Below the pieces are notes generated by a model. The model ran no database searches. It saw only the letters and a list, made by a program, of their open reading frames with translations, and was not told the origin of the DNA. Of a DNA stretch of 14,860 nt, positions 6,944-14,035 are shown piece by piece. The translations under genes were made by a program, and so were the position numbers. The DNA is from an uncultured Clostridia bacterium (GTDB lineage Bacteria; Bacillota; Clostridia; Christensenellales; CALWSW01). The DNA lies in NCBI GenBank assembly GCA_937874755.1, contig CALNBC010000315.1, positions 1-14,860 on the forward strand, in the 5' to 3' direction. Numbering within the stretch: the first letter of the stretch is position 1; every line of letters starts with the position of its first letter.

Positions 6944-8117
6944 CAGCCATCACCAGCTTCGCGAGCTTCTGGGCGTCCTGCACCTTGGAGTCGAACTCGA
7001 ACCACGAGATGACGCCAGTCGCGTGCTCGTCTGCGTACTTCTCGCGCAGTACCTGCGTCGTGATGTTCTCGGAGAACTTGGTGGCGAGTCCAGTCATGTC
7101 GCCGTAGTAGATGACTGCCTTGCCAGCGGCGACGTCGGGCATATTGTCAGAGACATAGACGGGCTTTCCCAGAAGGACGGTGCCGAAGGGCGAGGAAATA
7201 TCGTCGTTAAGCAGGTAATGACCGTCGGTGCCCTTAAGCAGTCGGAGCGCGGTGCGGGTCGCGGGGGACATAATCCATAGCGCGTTGTTCTGGAAGGTGT
7301 CCTTGATGGAGTCCTTAAGCTTAACGACCTCGTCGGACGTGATTGCCGTTCCCGCTGCGGTGGTCACGGAGTTGGTGAGCGTGGAAAGGCCCTCCACCTT
7401 GCCGCTGGTGCCGATAAGCAGCTCATGCTCGATGAAGCGTGCGATGTCCTCGCCCATCTGGTTGACAACGAAGCTCACGATGTCGAACTGGCTGTTGTTA
7501 ATCAGGCTGTTGCTAATCTTGCTCAGTGCGCCAGCGAGGAAGCCGTCAAGCTCGATGTTGGTGAACTTCCCATTGCTTGAAGTCAGCGGGGTGAATTCCT
7601 CGGCATACGCGACGTTGATGCCGCCAGAAGTCGTGTCGTAGTACGGAATCTGAAGCTTGCCCTTGACGTTGTACTTCTGGGACTTGTCAAGGATGGGCGA
7701 GACGTCGTAGACCTTCTTGATAATCTGCTGTGCGATGGTGGTCGGGATGACGGCGCCGTTGTCGGTCTTGGTCAGCTCGCCCGCACGCTCGTGGATGACG
7801 CGACCGCGGATGAAGTTCTCGAACGCTCGGGTGTCCTGCTGCTCCTGAGTAGGCTTAGGCTCGCCACCATCGGGCGCAGGCTCCTGCTTCGGCTTCTTGT
7901 CCTTGGAATCGTCAAGCTCATCGCCAATCTTGAGCGCTTCCTTGATTCGCTTGACGTCATCACGAATCTCGGCAAGCTCCGCCGCTTCGTCGGGCGTAAG
8001 CTCGCGCTTGTTGACCTCGGCATCTGCGAGAATCTTCTCGGCCTGGTCGATTTTGTCGTTCTTCAGCTCCACGAGGTTCTTGAGGCTCATGGAACGGATG
8101 TGGTAAATCTTCGGCAT
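6936..8117 (-). CDS. Major capsid protein, HK97 fold, with N-terminal delta domain
   Basis: A 393-residue HK97-type capsid protein. Residues about 10-68 are charged and heptad-like (KNLVELKNDKIDQAEKIL...), matching the scaffold-like delta domain removed by the prohead protease. A Pro/Glu/Lys-rich linker follows (about 70-95). The core begins near residue 96 and shows the family pattern: GAVIPTTIAQQIIKKVYD, EEFTPLTSSNGKFTNIELDGF, FIEHELLIGTSGK, NALWIMSPATRTALRLLKG, GTVLLGKPVYVSDNMP and a closing KVQDAQKLAKLVMAGV. The ATG at 8117 has GGAGGGC upstream and begins one base after the protease stop. Capsid directly after protease is the normal order, and the protease should cut near the linker. Confidence 0.97.
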   Translation of the reverse strand: MPKIYHIRSMSLKNLVELKNDKIDQAEKILADAEVNKRELTPDEAAELAEIRDDVKRIKEALKIGDELDDSKDKKPKQEPAPDGGEPKPTQEQQDTRAFENFIRGRVIHERAGELTKTDNGAVIPTTIAQQIIKKVYDVSPILDKSQKYNVKGKLQIPYYDTTSGGINVAYAEEFTPLTSSNGKFTNIELDGFLAGALSKISNSLINNSQFDIVSFVVNQMGEDIARFIEHELLIGTSGKVEGLSTLTNSVTTAAGTAITSDEVVKLKDSIKDTFQNNALWIMSPATRTALRLLKGTDGHYLLNDDISSPFGTVLLGKPVYVSDNMPDVAAGKAVIYYGDMTGLATKFSENITTQVLREKYADEHATGVISWFEFDSKVQDAQKLAKLVMAGV

Positions 8118-8118
8118 G

Positions 8119-8763
8119 TTAGCCCTCCTTCATTTCGGCGATAATCGCCTTGTACTTGCTGTAGTCGATTTCGTTCTTGGTTTCTTGCTTGGTTCTGCTC
8201 TTGGCTTCGGTCTGCTCTTCACGCGTCTCGGGATGTTCGTCTGGCGCTTCGCCATCAGCGTCGAAAGAATCTGACACGAAGAGCCTTTTATCCGAATCCT
8301 CGCTCCTAGCCATGATGAGCGTGCCTTCATATGCTGGCACCTTGGAGCGGTCGAGGATGGATACCTCTTCGAGGTCGAGGTCGTTCACCTCGCGGGTAAG
8401 CATCCCGTTCTCGACACCGTTCTTAACGTCACGGTCGTAGAACCCGAACGACCATCCAACTAGGTCGCCGCGCTTCGCCATCTCCATAACGTCCTTGTCG
8501 GAAATTGTGCATCTTGCTCGAAGCCCGATGTTGTCCTCGGTCAATTCGAGGTTGCCCTTCTTGGTGCTTCCCAAATCCCGCTTCCAGTCATGGTCTAGAA
8601 GGACGTGAACATCGTCATTGCGCTTCAGAGCGCGTGTGAAAGCTCCCTTCTTGATGCGCTCGACGAACTTGCCCATGCGCGAAAGCAGCGGCTTGCTGTT
8701 TCGCTCCACGGCGTTCACGTATCCCTCGATTTCGACCGCATCCTCGCGAATGTTAATCTGCAT
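8119..8763 (-). CDS. HK97-family prohead protease
   Basis: A 214-residue serine protease that matures the capsid shell. The ATG at 8763 has GGGGGTG upstream and overlaps the portal end by 11 bases. Longer in-frame starts run into the portal gene and add only low-complexity Arg-rich sequence, so I rejected them. Family motifs: residues 37-46 (IKKGAFTRAL), H58 in LLDHDW, S105 in VGWSFGFYD, and E132/E133 in LEEVSILDR. H58 and S105 are the likely catalytic pair, with a glutamate as the third member. The C-terminal 50 residues are charged and may bind the capsid delta domain. It lies between portal and capsid, as in HK97. Confidence 0.95.
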   Translation of the reverse strand: MQINIREDAVEIEGYVNAVERNSKPLLSRMGKFVERIKKGAFTRALKRNDDVHVLLDHDWKRDLGSTKKGNLELTEDNIGLRARCTISDKDVMEMAKRGDLVGWSFGFYDRDVKNGVENGMLTREVNDLDLEEVSILDRSKVPAYEGTLIMARSEDSDKRLFVSDSFDADGEAPDEHPETREEQTEAKSRTKQETKNEIDYSKYKAIIAEMKEG

Positions 8764-9979
8764 TTGATTCACCCCCTTGCGCCTGAAGTGCGCCGCCAGA
8801 ATCCGAAATGCCCTTGGTCGAGTTCGTGTTAGGGGTGTAGACCTCGCCCGTAGCCGTGTCGAAGAGAACGGAACCAAGCCCAAGGTCGATGATGTCCAAT
8901 CCCTTAACCTCGTTCATGTTCTCGTTGCGGCGCATTTCGTTAATCGACATTATGCCACAATCCTTGGCAAGTTTGTACGTCTCGTAACGCTCTTTCAGAC
9001 CGGCCTTGATGATTTCGCGGCTGTCGAACGCGAAGAAGTAATTACGCTTCTCCTTTTCAAGCAGCAGGTCGCGATTCAGCGCCGTCTCGAACGCCCTGAC
9101 TACCGGGTAGATTGCGAACTTATACGTCTCGTCGAACGATTCACGGATGTGGAAAATGTTGTTAATCTCGTCCTCCATCGTCCGTTTGTTCTCGTTGAGC
9201 TGCATCTCGGTGGAAGTGCTCGACGCTTCTTGGAACTCAAGGCCGTTGTTGAGAACTACGACGTTCTCCTCAGAGTTTCCGTAAAGGTTCGACCATGCGC
9301 TCTTGAGCGCGTCGATTTCCTCCTGCCCCAGCTTGCGCTGGCTCTTCAGGAAACCGCGCTTGTTGCCGCCCGCCTTAACAAGCCCCAACTGGTACAGAAG
9401 CGTCTGGTATGCAGTCTCCAGAGCCTTCGCGACCTCGACCGTAAGGCCAACGCCAGACGCGCCGTCCTTGGTGTTGCGGAGAATCTTGACGAACTCGAAG
9501 GGCTTGTACGTGTTCGCGCCGACGATGATGTCATACGACTTATGAATAGGGTCGCTGTTGATGTTGATGCTCACCGCGTCGCACTTTACGTAATATAGGC
9601 CTGTCACGTCATTTCGGCTGCGCTCGATGTAGCAGTATCCGCCCTTGCCCATGAGGTAGTCTTCGACCATGGCCTTCTTGAGCTGGAAGCCGTCCAACGT
9701 GTCGCCGGTGTCCCCGTTGAGCATCTTGGTTCGAGGGTCATTCTCAACTTCTTCTATAACGCCCTTCTTCGTGCGGTAAAGCCGCACGGGCATACACGCG
9801 ACCGCACTCGTGATGAAGTCAACCGCGCCAGACACGGCTGGCAGCATCATGGCCTTGTCGCGGTCGATTGGCTCGTTGCTCAAAAGCGCCCTGAGTAGCA
9901 CGTCGTTCACCGTGCCGTCACTGCCGATTATGTTCTCGGCTGAGCGCTTGCGCTCCCTCCGTCTCTTAATCCATCCCAT
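8753..9979 (-). CDS. Portal protein, HK97 family
   Basis: A 408-residue portal subunit; twelve form the ring through which DNA is packaged. The ATG at 9979 has AGGAGGTAGC upstream and follows the large terminase stop by 10 bases. Family pattern: a basic N-terminus (GWIKRRRERKR), MLPAVSGAVDFITSAVACMPVRLYR, QLKKAMVEDYLMGKGGYCYIERS, GNKRGFLKSQRKLGQEEIDAL, VVLNNGLEFQEASSTSTEMQ and FHIRE followed by YPVVRAFETALNRDLLL. These match the HK97-type portal family well. The C-terminus is Gly/Ser-rich and acidic. No truncation is visible. Confidence 0.96.
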   Translation of the reverse strand: MGWIKRRRERKRSAENIIGSDGTVNDVLLRALLSNEPIDRDKAMMLPAVSGAVDFITSAVACMPVRLYRTKKGVIEEVENDPRTKMLNGDTGDTLDGFQLKKAMVEDYLMGKGGYCYIERSRNDVTGLYYVKCDAVSININSDPIHKSYDIIVGANTYKPFEFVKILRNTKDGASGVGLTVEVAKALETAYQTLLYQLGLVKAGGNKRGFLKSQRKLGQEEIDALKSAWSNLYGNSEENVVVLNNGLEFQEASSTSTEMQLNENKRTMEDEINNIFHIRESFDETYKFAIYPVVRAFETALNRDLLLEKEKRNYFFAFDSREIIKAGLKERYETYKLAKDCGIMSINEMRRNENMNEVKGLDIIDLGLGSVLFDTATGEVYTPNTNSTKGISDSGGALQAQGGESNAD

Positions 9980-9989
9980 GTGCTACCTC

Positions 9990-11675
9990 CTAAATTACCT
10001 GAACGGTGAAGTCAGGCACCTGATTGAAAACAACATCCTGCTGAAGCAAGTATATCGCGTTTATCAGGGCAACCACCATGTCGACCTTGCCTTTTGACTT
10101 CTTCTTGTGGACGTACATGTTCTTGTTGGTGTCGTAGCTGCAACGAGCGTTCTGGAAGTTGATTTCTAGCAGCTTGTTGTCGGTGTACTCGAACTCGCCG
10201 CCTAAAATCTTCTCTTTCAGCAGCTTAGTCGGCGGATGAAGCACGCTCGAATGCTGTTTGATTTCGACGGTGTTGTACCCAGCGCCTTCCAGCTTCTGCG
10301 CGGTGCTGAGAGCGTTCCAGCGGTCGTAGCCGATTGCCTGAACCTGCACGCCGAACCTCTTCTCGATGCCGAGAATGAAGTCCTCGACAACAGCGTAGTC
10401 GATAACCCTGTCCCCGCACGCTATGCACTTCCCAGCGCGGATGAACTCTTTGTAGTCGATTTTCTCGTAGGCGTTCTTCTCTGGAATGCGACCTTCAGGG
10501 ACGAACGCGAACACATCGGCGAGTATCTTCCCATCATCGTCAGCCGCCGCCATTGCGACAGCCGTGTTGTCGTTCGTCTCCGAAAGGTCAAGCCCCAGAT
10601 ACACCACGCGCCCGTGCCAGTCTATGTCTGCGACCTTGCAAGCCTGAACGTCTGCCACGTCGATGAACGTCTCCGTTCCTGCACCTTGGTAGATTATGTT
10701 GCAGTGCTTTGTCAGGAAGTTCTCGCGTGCCGACTCAACTGCTATTGCGTACGCCCGCTTCTTCAGCAAGTCCTCCCAGATTTCGGGAATCTCCAAGCTG
10801 ACGGGATTCGCCTGACGCATGACCAAATCGTCCGTCATCCAGTCCTTCGTATCGTCGGGCTCGTACAGCAGCGCGAAAATCGTATCATCGTCGATAATGC
10901 CGTCCAGCACCTTCTTGGCGTATGCAACCTCGTCTTCGAGCGGGTTATCGATAGTGGGGTACTTGGTGCTGATGATGAAGCCAAGCTTGTTCAGGATGTT
11001 GAGCTGTCCCGACTTCATCGCTTCGACCGCGTAGCTCGTCGGCAGCGCCCCTACCTCGTCGGCGCAGAACGCGCTCGGCAAGCGTCCATCCATGCGCGAC
11101 GTTGAATAGCTCAGTGGGACGTAAGTGGAGCTTTTCGGTATGAACGTGATGGATGGGTTCAGAATCTTGAAGCGTCTGTTCCCCTTGTACTCGTATACCA
11201 GCGGCGACGAGCGAAGCGTCTGCGATATGGCTTCGCGAATCTGCCTAGACAGCGCTCCATCGGGAGCGACGGAGAAGAACTCGGCGAATCTCGGCTCTGT
11301 AAGCATTAGGATGATGAAAATCGTAGCCACCGTGTATGTCTTGAAGTTCTTACGCGCGATTTCAAGAAGTCCAATCTCGTAGCGGCGCTTGTCCGGATTG
11401 TCGCTATAGACGGTACACAGTACTGCCGTGTACAAGAGCCATTGGTAGCCCGTCGTGCATTCGTAGAGCGTCTGCCCAGCCTTAAGGCCCTTCGGCATTA
11501 CCAGCAGCTTGAGGATTAACTCCATCTGGCGAATCTTCTCGTCGCTGACAACGTACTTCTCGCTCTTGCCCTCGCATACGTCCATCCACTGCCGCATCTG
11601 CTTTCTGACGTACTTGGGGCAGGTGTCCGCGTCGATTGAGGACTTGCAGTATTCGTAACCCCTATTCCTCGCCAT
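9990..11675 (-). CDS. Terminase large subunit
   Basis: A 561-residue packaging ATPase and nuclease. The ATPase half shows a Walker A-like motif ARKNFKT (residues 107-113), of the terminase type lacking the usual glycine spacing, and Walker B at CADEVGAL (D206, E207). The nuclease half shows acidic residues D363 (GLDLSETND), D451 (GYDRWNA) and D532 (KGKVDMVVALINAIYLLQ), fitting an RNase H-like metal site. I chose the ATG at 11675; a GTG nine bases upstream (11684) is possible. Either start overlaps the end of the small terminase gene. The motif set fits the HK97-type terminases of siphophages. Together with the small subunit it would recognise concatemeric DNA, cut it and fill the prohead. Confidence 0.96.
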   Translation of the reverse strand: MARNRGYEYCKSSIDADTCPKYVRKQMRQWMDVCEGKSEKYVVSDEKIRQMELILKLLVMPKGLKAGQTLYECTTGYQWLLYTAVLCTVYSDNPDKRRYEIGLLEIARKNFKTYTVATIFIILMLTEPRFAEFFSVAPDGALSRQIREAISQTLRSSPLVYEYKGNRRFKILNPSITFIPKSSTYVPLSYSTSRMDGRLPSAFCADEVGALPTSYAVEAMKSGQLNILNKLGFIISTKYPTIDNPLEDEVAYAKKVLDGIIDDDTIFALLYEPDDTKDWMTDDLVMRQANPVSLEIPEIWEDLLKKRAYAIAVESARENFLTKHCNIIYQGAGTETFIDVADVQACKVADIDWHGRVVYLGLDLSETNDNTAVAMAAADDDGKILADVFAFVPEGRIPEKNAYEKIDYKEFIRAGKCIACGDRVIDYAVVEDFILGIEKRFGVQVQAIGYDRWNALSTAQKLEGAGYNTVEIKQHSSVLHPPTKLLKEKILGGEFEYTDNKLLEINFQNARCSYDTNKNMYVHKKKSKGKVDMVVALINAIYLLQQDVVFNQVPDFTVQVI

Positions 11676-12033
11676 CGTTGTCACCGTTGATTATCGCCAT
11701 GAGGGGGTCGTACGCAGAATCGCGTTCCTCGTCCTCCTTCGCGAACCCCTTGATGATTTTCATGAGGGTCGCGACCGTTCTGTTGGCTGAATCGGTGGTC
11801 TTGTTGTATTCCGTGACAGCGGGATTGACGTAGATGTTCGCTCGTCCCTTCACGTATTCCTTCGTAACGAGTGTGCCCGTCTCCTTGATTGCCTTTTCCA
11901 GCTCGGAGAGGTTAGAGAGCTGCACCTGGTAACGTTTGAAAGTGGTCACGAAGAAGAAATTGGTTTGGACGCCAGTCTCTTCCGCTATCTTGAGAATCTC
12001 CTCTGCCTGCTCAGTTAGCGTCTTCCGCTGCAT
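11662..12033 (-). CDS. Terminase small subunit, P27 family
   Basis: A 123-residue DNA-recognition subunit. The ATG at 12033 follows a strong AAGGAGGTG site. The pattern EILKIAEETGVQTNFFFVTTFKRYQVQLSNL, then GTLVTKEYVKGRANIYVNPAVTEYNKTTDSANRTVATLMKII is that of the P27-type small terminase, with the VNPAVTEYNKT element most telling. The C-terminus is acidic. It overlaps the large subunit start by 14 bases. Upstream there is a hairpin at 12056-12086, then the transporter gene, so the accessory cassette has been placed right in front of the packaging genes. Confidence 0.93.
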   Translation of the reverse strand: MQRKTLTEQAEEILKIAEETGVQTNFFFVTTFKRYQVQLSNLSELEKAIKETGTLVTKEYVKGRANIYVNPAVTEYNKTTDSANRTVATLMKIIKGFAKEDEERDSAYDPLMAIINGDNDGEE

Positions 12034-12055
12034 GGGGCACCTCCTTGAATGAAAT

Positions 12056-12086
12056 ATGGCAGCGCCATCGATGTTGGCGCTGCCAT
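12056..12086 (-). terminator. Perfect 12-bp stem hairpin between transporter and small terminase
   Basis: The arms ATGGCAGCGCCA and TGGCGCTGCCAT pair perfectly around a 7-base loop. The hairpin starts 20 bases after the transporter stop. On the minus strand it is followed only by ATTTC and then the small terminase ribosome site, so the T-run is too short for a typical intrinsic terminator. It may reduce read-through or separate the mRNA of the accessory cassette from the packaging genes. It could work on either strand. Confidence 0.6.
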
Positions 12087-12105
12087 TCTAGCCAAACGCC
12101 ACAGT

Positions 12106-12744
12106 TTACGCAGCGGGCAGCTTCTTTGCCCACCCGATGGCGTGAACCGTGATGATGGGAAACACGATGACCTCAACTAGAATCTTCAGGCCGTACGTGA
12201 GAATGATGTTCTCCAGGTTGTCCATCCACGAGTACGTCAGGCCATAGGCAACAAGGGTGAACACGACAGTATCCACGATACCGCCAGCGACGGTGGAGAG
12301 GATGCAGCGGCGGAATAGACCGCGTTTCCCGTTCATCTCATGCCACCGGCTCATGAGCCAGTCGTTCACTCTCGTGCCGCAGAAGAACGCCAGCATGGAC
12401 GCGGACAGCATGAGCGGGGAAAGGCTGAAGATGGACGCAAACTCGCTCTGCATGGTGAACCCGTCAGCCGCGGGAAGCCACACCACGGTGGCGAGAAGCG
12501 CGACGCTCAGCACGTTGGCAAAGATGGCCATGAGCCTCATGTGGAGAGCCTTCTTCAGGCCATACACTTCGGCCACAAGGTCACTCACCACATAGTCGAT
12601 GACGATGGTGATGATGCCCCCGCCGAGAGTCAGCCCGAAAAAGCTCTCGTTCTTGATAGCGCACAGGTTCGCCGTTATGAGGCTTGCAGCGCTGATGACA
12701 CATAGGAACGTGTACAGGTTCGTCTTGTTGACGTTCTTGACCAT
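12106..12744 (-). CDS. yhhQ-like: Queuosine precursor transporter, YhhQ/QPTR (VUT) family
   Basis: A 212-residue membrane protein with about six hydrophobic segments (roughly 9-28, 38-60, 70-92, 108-124, 148-170, 178-204). Family marks are GGIITIVIDYVVSDLVAEVYG (acidic D50, D55, E59), the segment SASMLAFFCGTRVNDWLMSR, and GLFRRCILSTVAGGIVDTVVF. In E. coli YhhQ imports queuosine precursors such as preQ0 and preQ1. I chose the ATG at 12744 because GGGAGG lies ten bases upstream; the ATG at 12762 overlaps the previous stop (TAATG) but has no ribosome site, and its first codons hold that GGAGG. It follows the TGT-like gene directly, and no preQ0 synthesis gene is in the window. The likely job is supply of a deazaguanine base for phage DNA modification; that role is inferred. 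Confidence 0.92.
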   Translation of the reverse strand: MVKNVNKTNLYTFLCVISAASLITANLCAIKNESFFGLTLGGGIITIVIDYVVSDLVAEVYGLKKALHMRLMAIFANVLSVALLATVVWLPAADGFTMQSEFASIFSLSPLMLSASMLAFFCGTRVNDWLMSRWHEMNGKRGLFRRCILSTVAGGIVDTVVFTLVAYGLTYSWMDNLENIILTYGLKILVEVIVFPIITVHAIGWAKKLPAA

Positions 12745-12761
12745 TTTTTTTATTCCTCCCA

Positions 12762-13535
12762 TTACAGAATCGGTGGATGGTTATGAACACCAAGTCTCCG
12801 ATATTTCTTCTCGTAGTGTTTCTGCATCGCTAAAAGGTCGTTGTACGCTGCGCGGCATAGCATGGCTTTACCCTCAGGCGTGCCCGTCTGCGCCCTCGAA
12901 AGTTTTCGACCGTGAAAATTCCCATACGCAACCGGGCCGAGCTTCCACGAGGAACTGTCCACGCTGTCGAAAGGCACCTTGTCGAGAATCGGCTTTCGAG
13001 TCATGCCCAAGCCATGCAGCCAGCAGTTGTTTTTCCAAGCCTCCTTCAAAAACATCAGGTATTGGTGGTCTTGTATGTCCTCGTTCTTGAATCCGGTCAC
13101 CGCCGCGATGCTGTGCTCGGAAACCATCTTCTCGAACTCAGAGACACCTCTGTTCCTATGCCACACGGGGATAATCTTCTCGGGATGCCCGCTCTCAGTC
13201 AGAAGGATATGCCGCAGCTTCAAGACGTTCTCGTAGCCGATGATGTTGTCCACGTCCATCTCGAAATACCCGCGTATGCGCGGAGTGTCGTTCTCCCGAA
13301 TCCACTTGGCGTATTCGTGAGTGTAAGACACCCAGTCGACGTGAGCGCCCTTCTGGAAGGAATGCGCACCGCTGTCAATAATCAAGTCCTCGATGTCGCC
13401 GAGCCACTTGAACCCCTTGTTCTTCCGCAGGTAGTAATACGAAATCAAGAGGTGCTGGAGCTTCCCGTCCTGTTTCAGTCTGTCCAGCACGGATGCGGGG
13501 ACCACGCTCTCGATAGCCGAGCCGTAGACAATCAT
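12762..13535 (-). CDS. dpdA-like: TGT-fold base-exchange enzyme, DpdA-like (putative 7-deazaguanine DNA transglycosylase)
   Basis: A 257-residue protein with the layout of tRNA-guanine transglycosylase relatives. LIIDSGAHSF (D54, S55, G56) fits the DSGGFQ element, FEMDVDN (D94, D96) the second acidic loop, IIPVWH (H126) and IAAVTG the middle strands, and WLHGLGMTRKPIL then FDSVDSSSW (D193) the G-x-G and nucleophile region. The zinc motif C-x-C-x2-C of tRNA TGT is absent, and the protein is much shorter than tRNA TGT (usually near 370 residues), which points to phage DpdA that places 7-deazaguanines in DNA. I chose the ATG at 13535, which overlaps the previous stop as ATGA; a start at 13583 would lie inside the upstream gene. 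The transporter follows directly. Fold assignment is fairly sure, DNA as substrate is inferred. Confidence 0.75.
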   Translation of the reverse strand: MIVYGSAIESVVPASVLDRLKQDGKLQHLLISYYYLRKNKGFKWLGDIEDLIIDSGAHSFQKGAHVDWVSYTHEYAKWIRENDTPRIRGYFEMDVDNIIGYENVLKLRHILLTESGHPEKIIPVWHRNRGVSEFEKMVSEHSIAAVTGFKNEDIQDHQYLMFLKEAWKNNCWLHGLGMTRKPILDKVPFDSVDSSSWKLGPVAYGNFHGRKLSRAQTGTPEGKAMLCRAAYNDLLAMQKHYEKKYRRLGVHNHPPIL

Positions 13536-14035
13536 TGCTTCAGGAAATGCTCTTTGCGGTCGATGTGACCGCAGGATGGACACTTCAGCATGACGTGCTC
13601 GGGCTCTTCATACGTCTCATCGCTTAGGTCGGGCACGTCTGCGAAATCCAAATCGCCGCCCGTCACATCATCGAACCCAAAGCTGGACATGTCCAAGTCA
13701 TCAATCTCGCCAAGCTCAATATCGAGCTTGCCCAAGTCCCATTCTGCAAGCTCGCTCGTCTTGTTGTCCGCCAAGCGAAACGCCTTCACCTGCCCTGGGG
13801 TCAAATCGTCCGCGACGATGACGGGAACCTCCTTGAGTCCCAGCTTGTGCGCCGCCTTCAGTCTCGTATGCCCGTTGATGATGACGTTCTCGGAGTCAAC
13901 GACGATGGGAACCTTGAATCCGAACTCCTTGATGCTTGCTGCCACGGCGTCAACGGCATTGTCGTTCAGTCTCGGGTTGTTCGCGTATGGAATCAGCGAA
14001 TCCACGTCCATGTAGGTTACTTCTGTTCTGTTCAT
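13532..14035 (-). CDS. ParB/Srx-domain protein with C-terminal zinc-ribbon-like motif
   Basis: A 167-residue protein. The N-terminal 95 residues form a ParB/sulfiredoxin-type domain: SLIPYANNPRLND, EFGFKVPIVVD, VIINGHTRLKAAHKLGL (nucleotide-binding-type motif G55-H56-T57-R58) and VKAFRLADNKTSELAEWD. The next 45 residues are very acidic. The end has C152-x2-C155-G-H, which may bind zinc with H157 or H163. There is no helix-turn-helix, so it is not a parS-binding segregation ParB. The ATG at 14035 follows GAAAGGAG. The last codons overlap the TGT-like start, implying coupled translation. Such domains often accompany phage DNA methylases; here the partner is the TGT-like enzyme, and bacterial Dpd systems also use a ParB-domain partner (DpdB). 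The role as a DNA-side partner is inferred. Confidence 0.85.
   Translation of the reverse strand: MNRTEVTYMDVDSLIPYANNPRLNDNAVDAVAASIKEFGFKVPIVVDSENVIINGHTRLKAAHKLGLKEVPVIVADDLTPGQVKAFRLADNKTSELAEWDLGKLDIELGEIDDLDMSSFGFDDVTGGDLDFADVPDLSDETYEEPEHVMLKCPSCGHIDRKEHFLKQ

Noticed and set aside
8777..9598. 273-codon open frame on the plus strand
   Set aside because: Antisense to the portal gene with no motif; a by-product of the base composition.
10236..11105. 289-codon open frame on the plus strand
   Set aside because: Fully antisense to the large terminase, whose motifs are clear. There is no start signal or family pattern.
12912..13568. 218-codon open frame on the plus strand
   Set aside because: Antisense to the DpdA-like gene. 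The minus-strand product has conserved TGT-like motifs and coupled start and stop codons.
13532..14035. ParB-like protein as the partner of the parS-like site
   Set aside because: It lacks a helix-turn-helix and a dimer domain and has a zinc-ribbon-like tail instead, so host ParB is the more likely binder of the palindrome.
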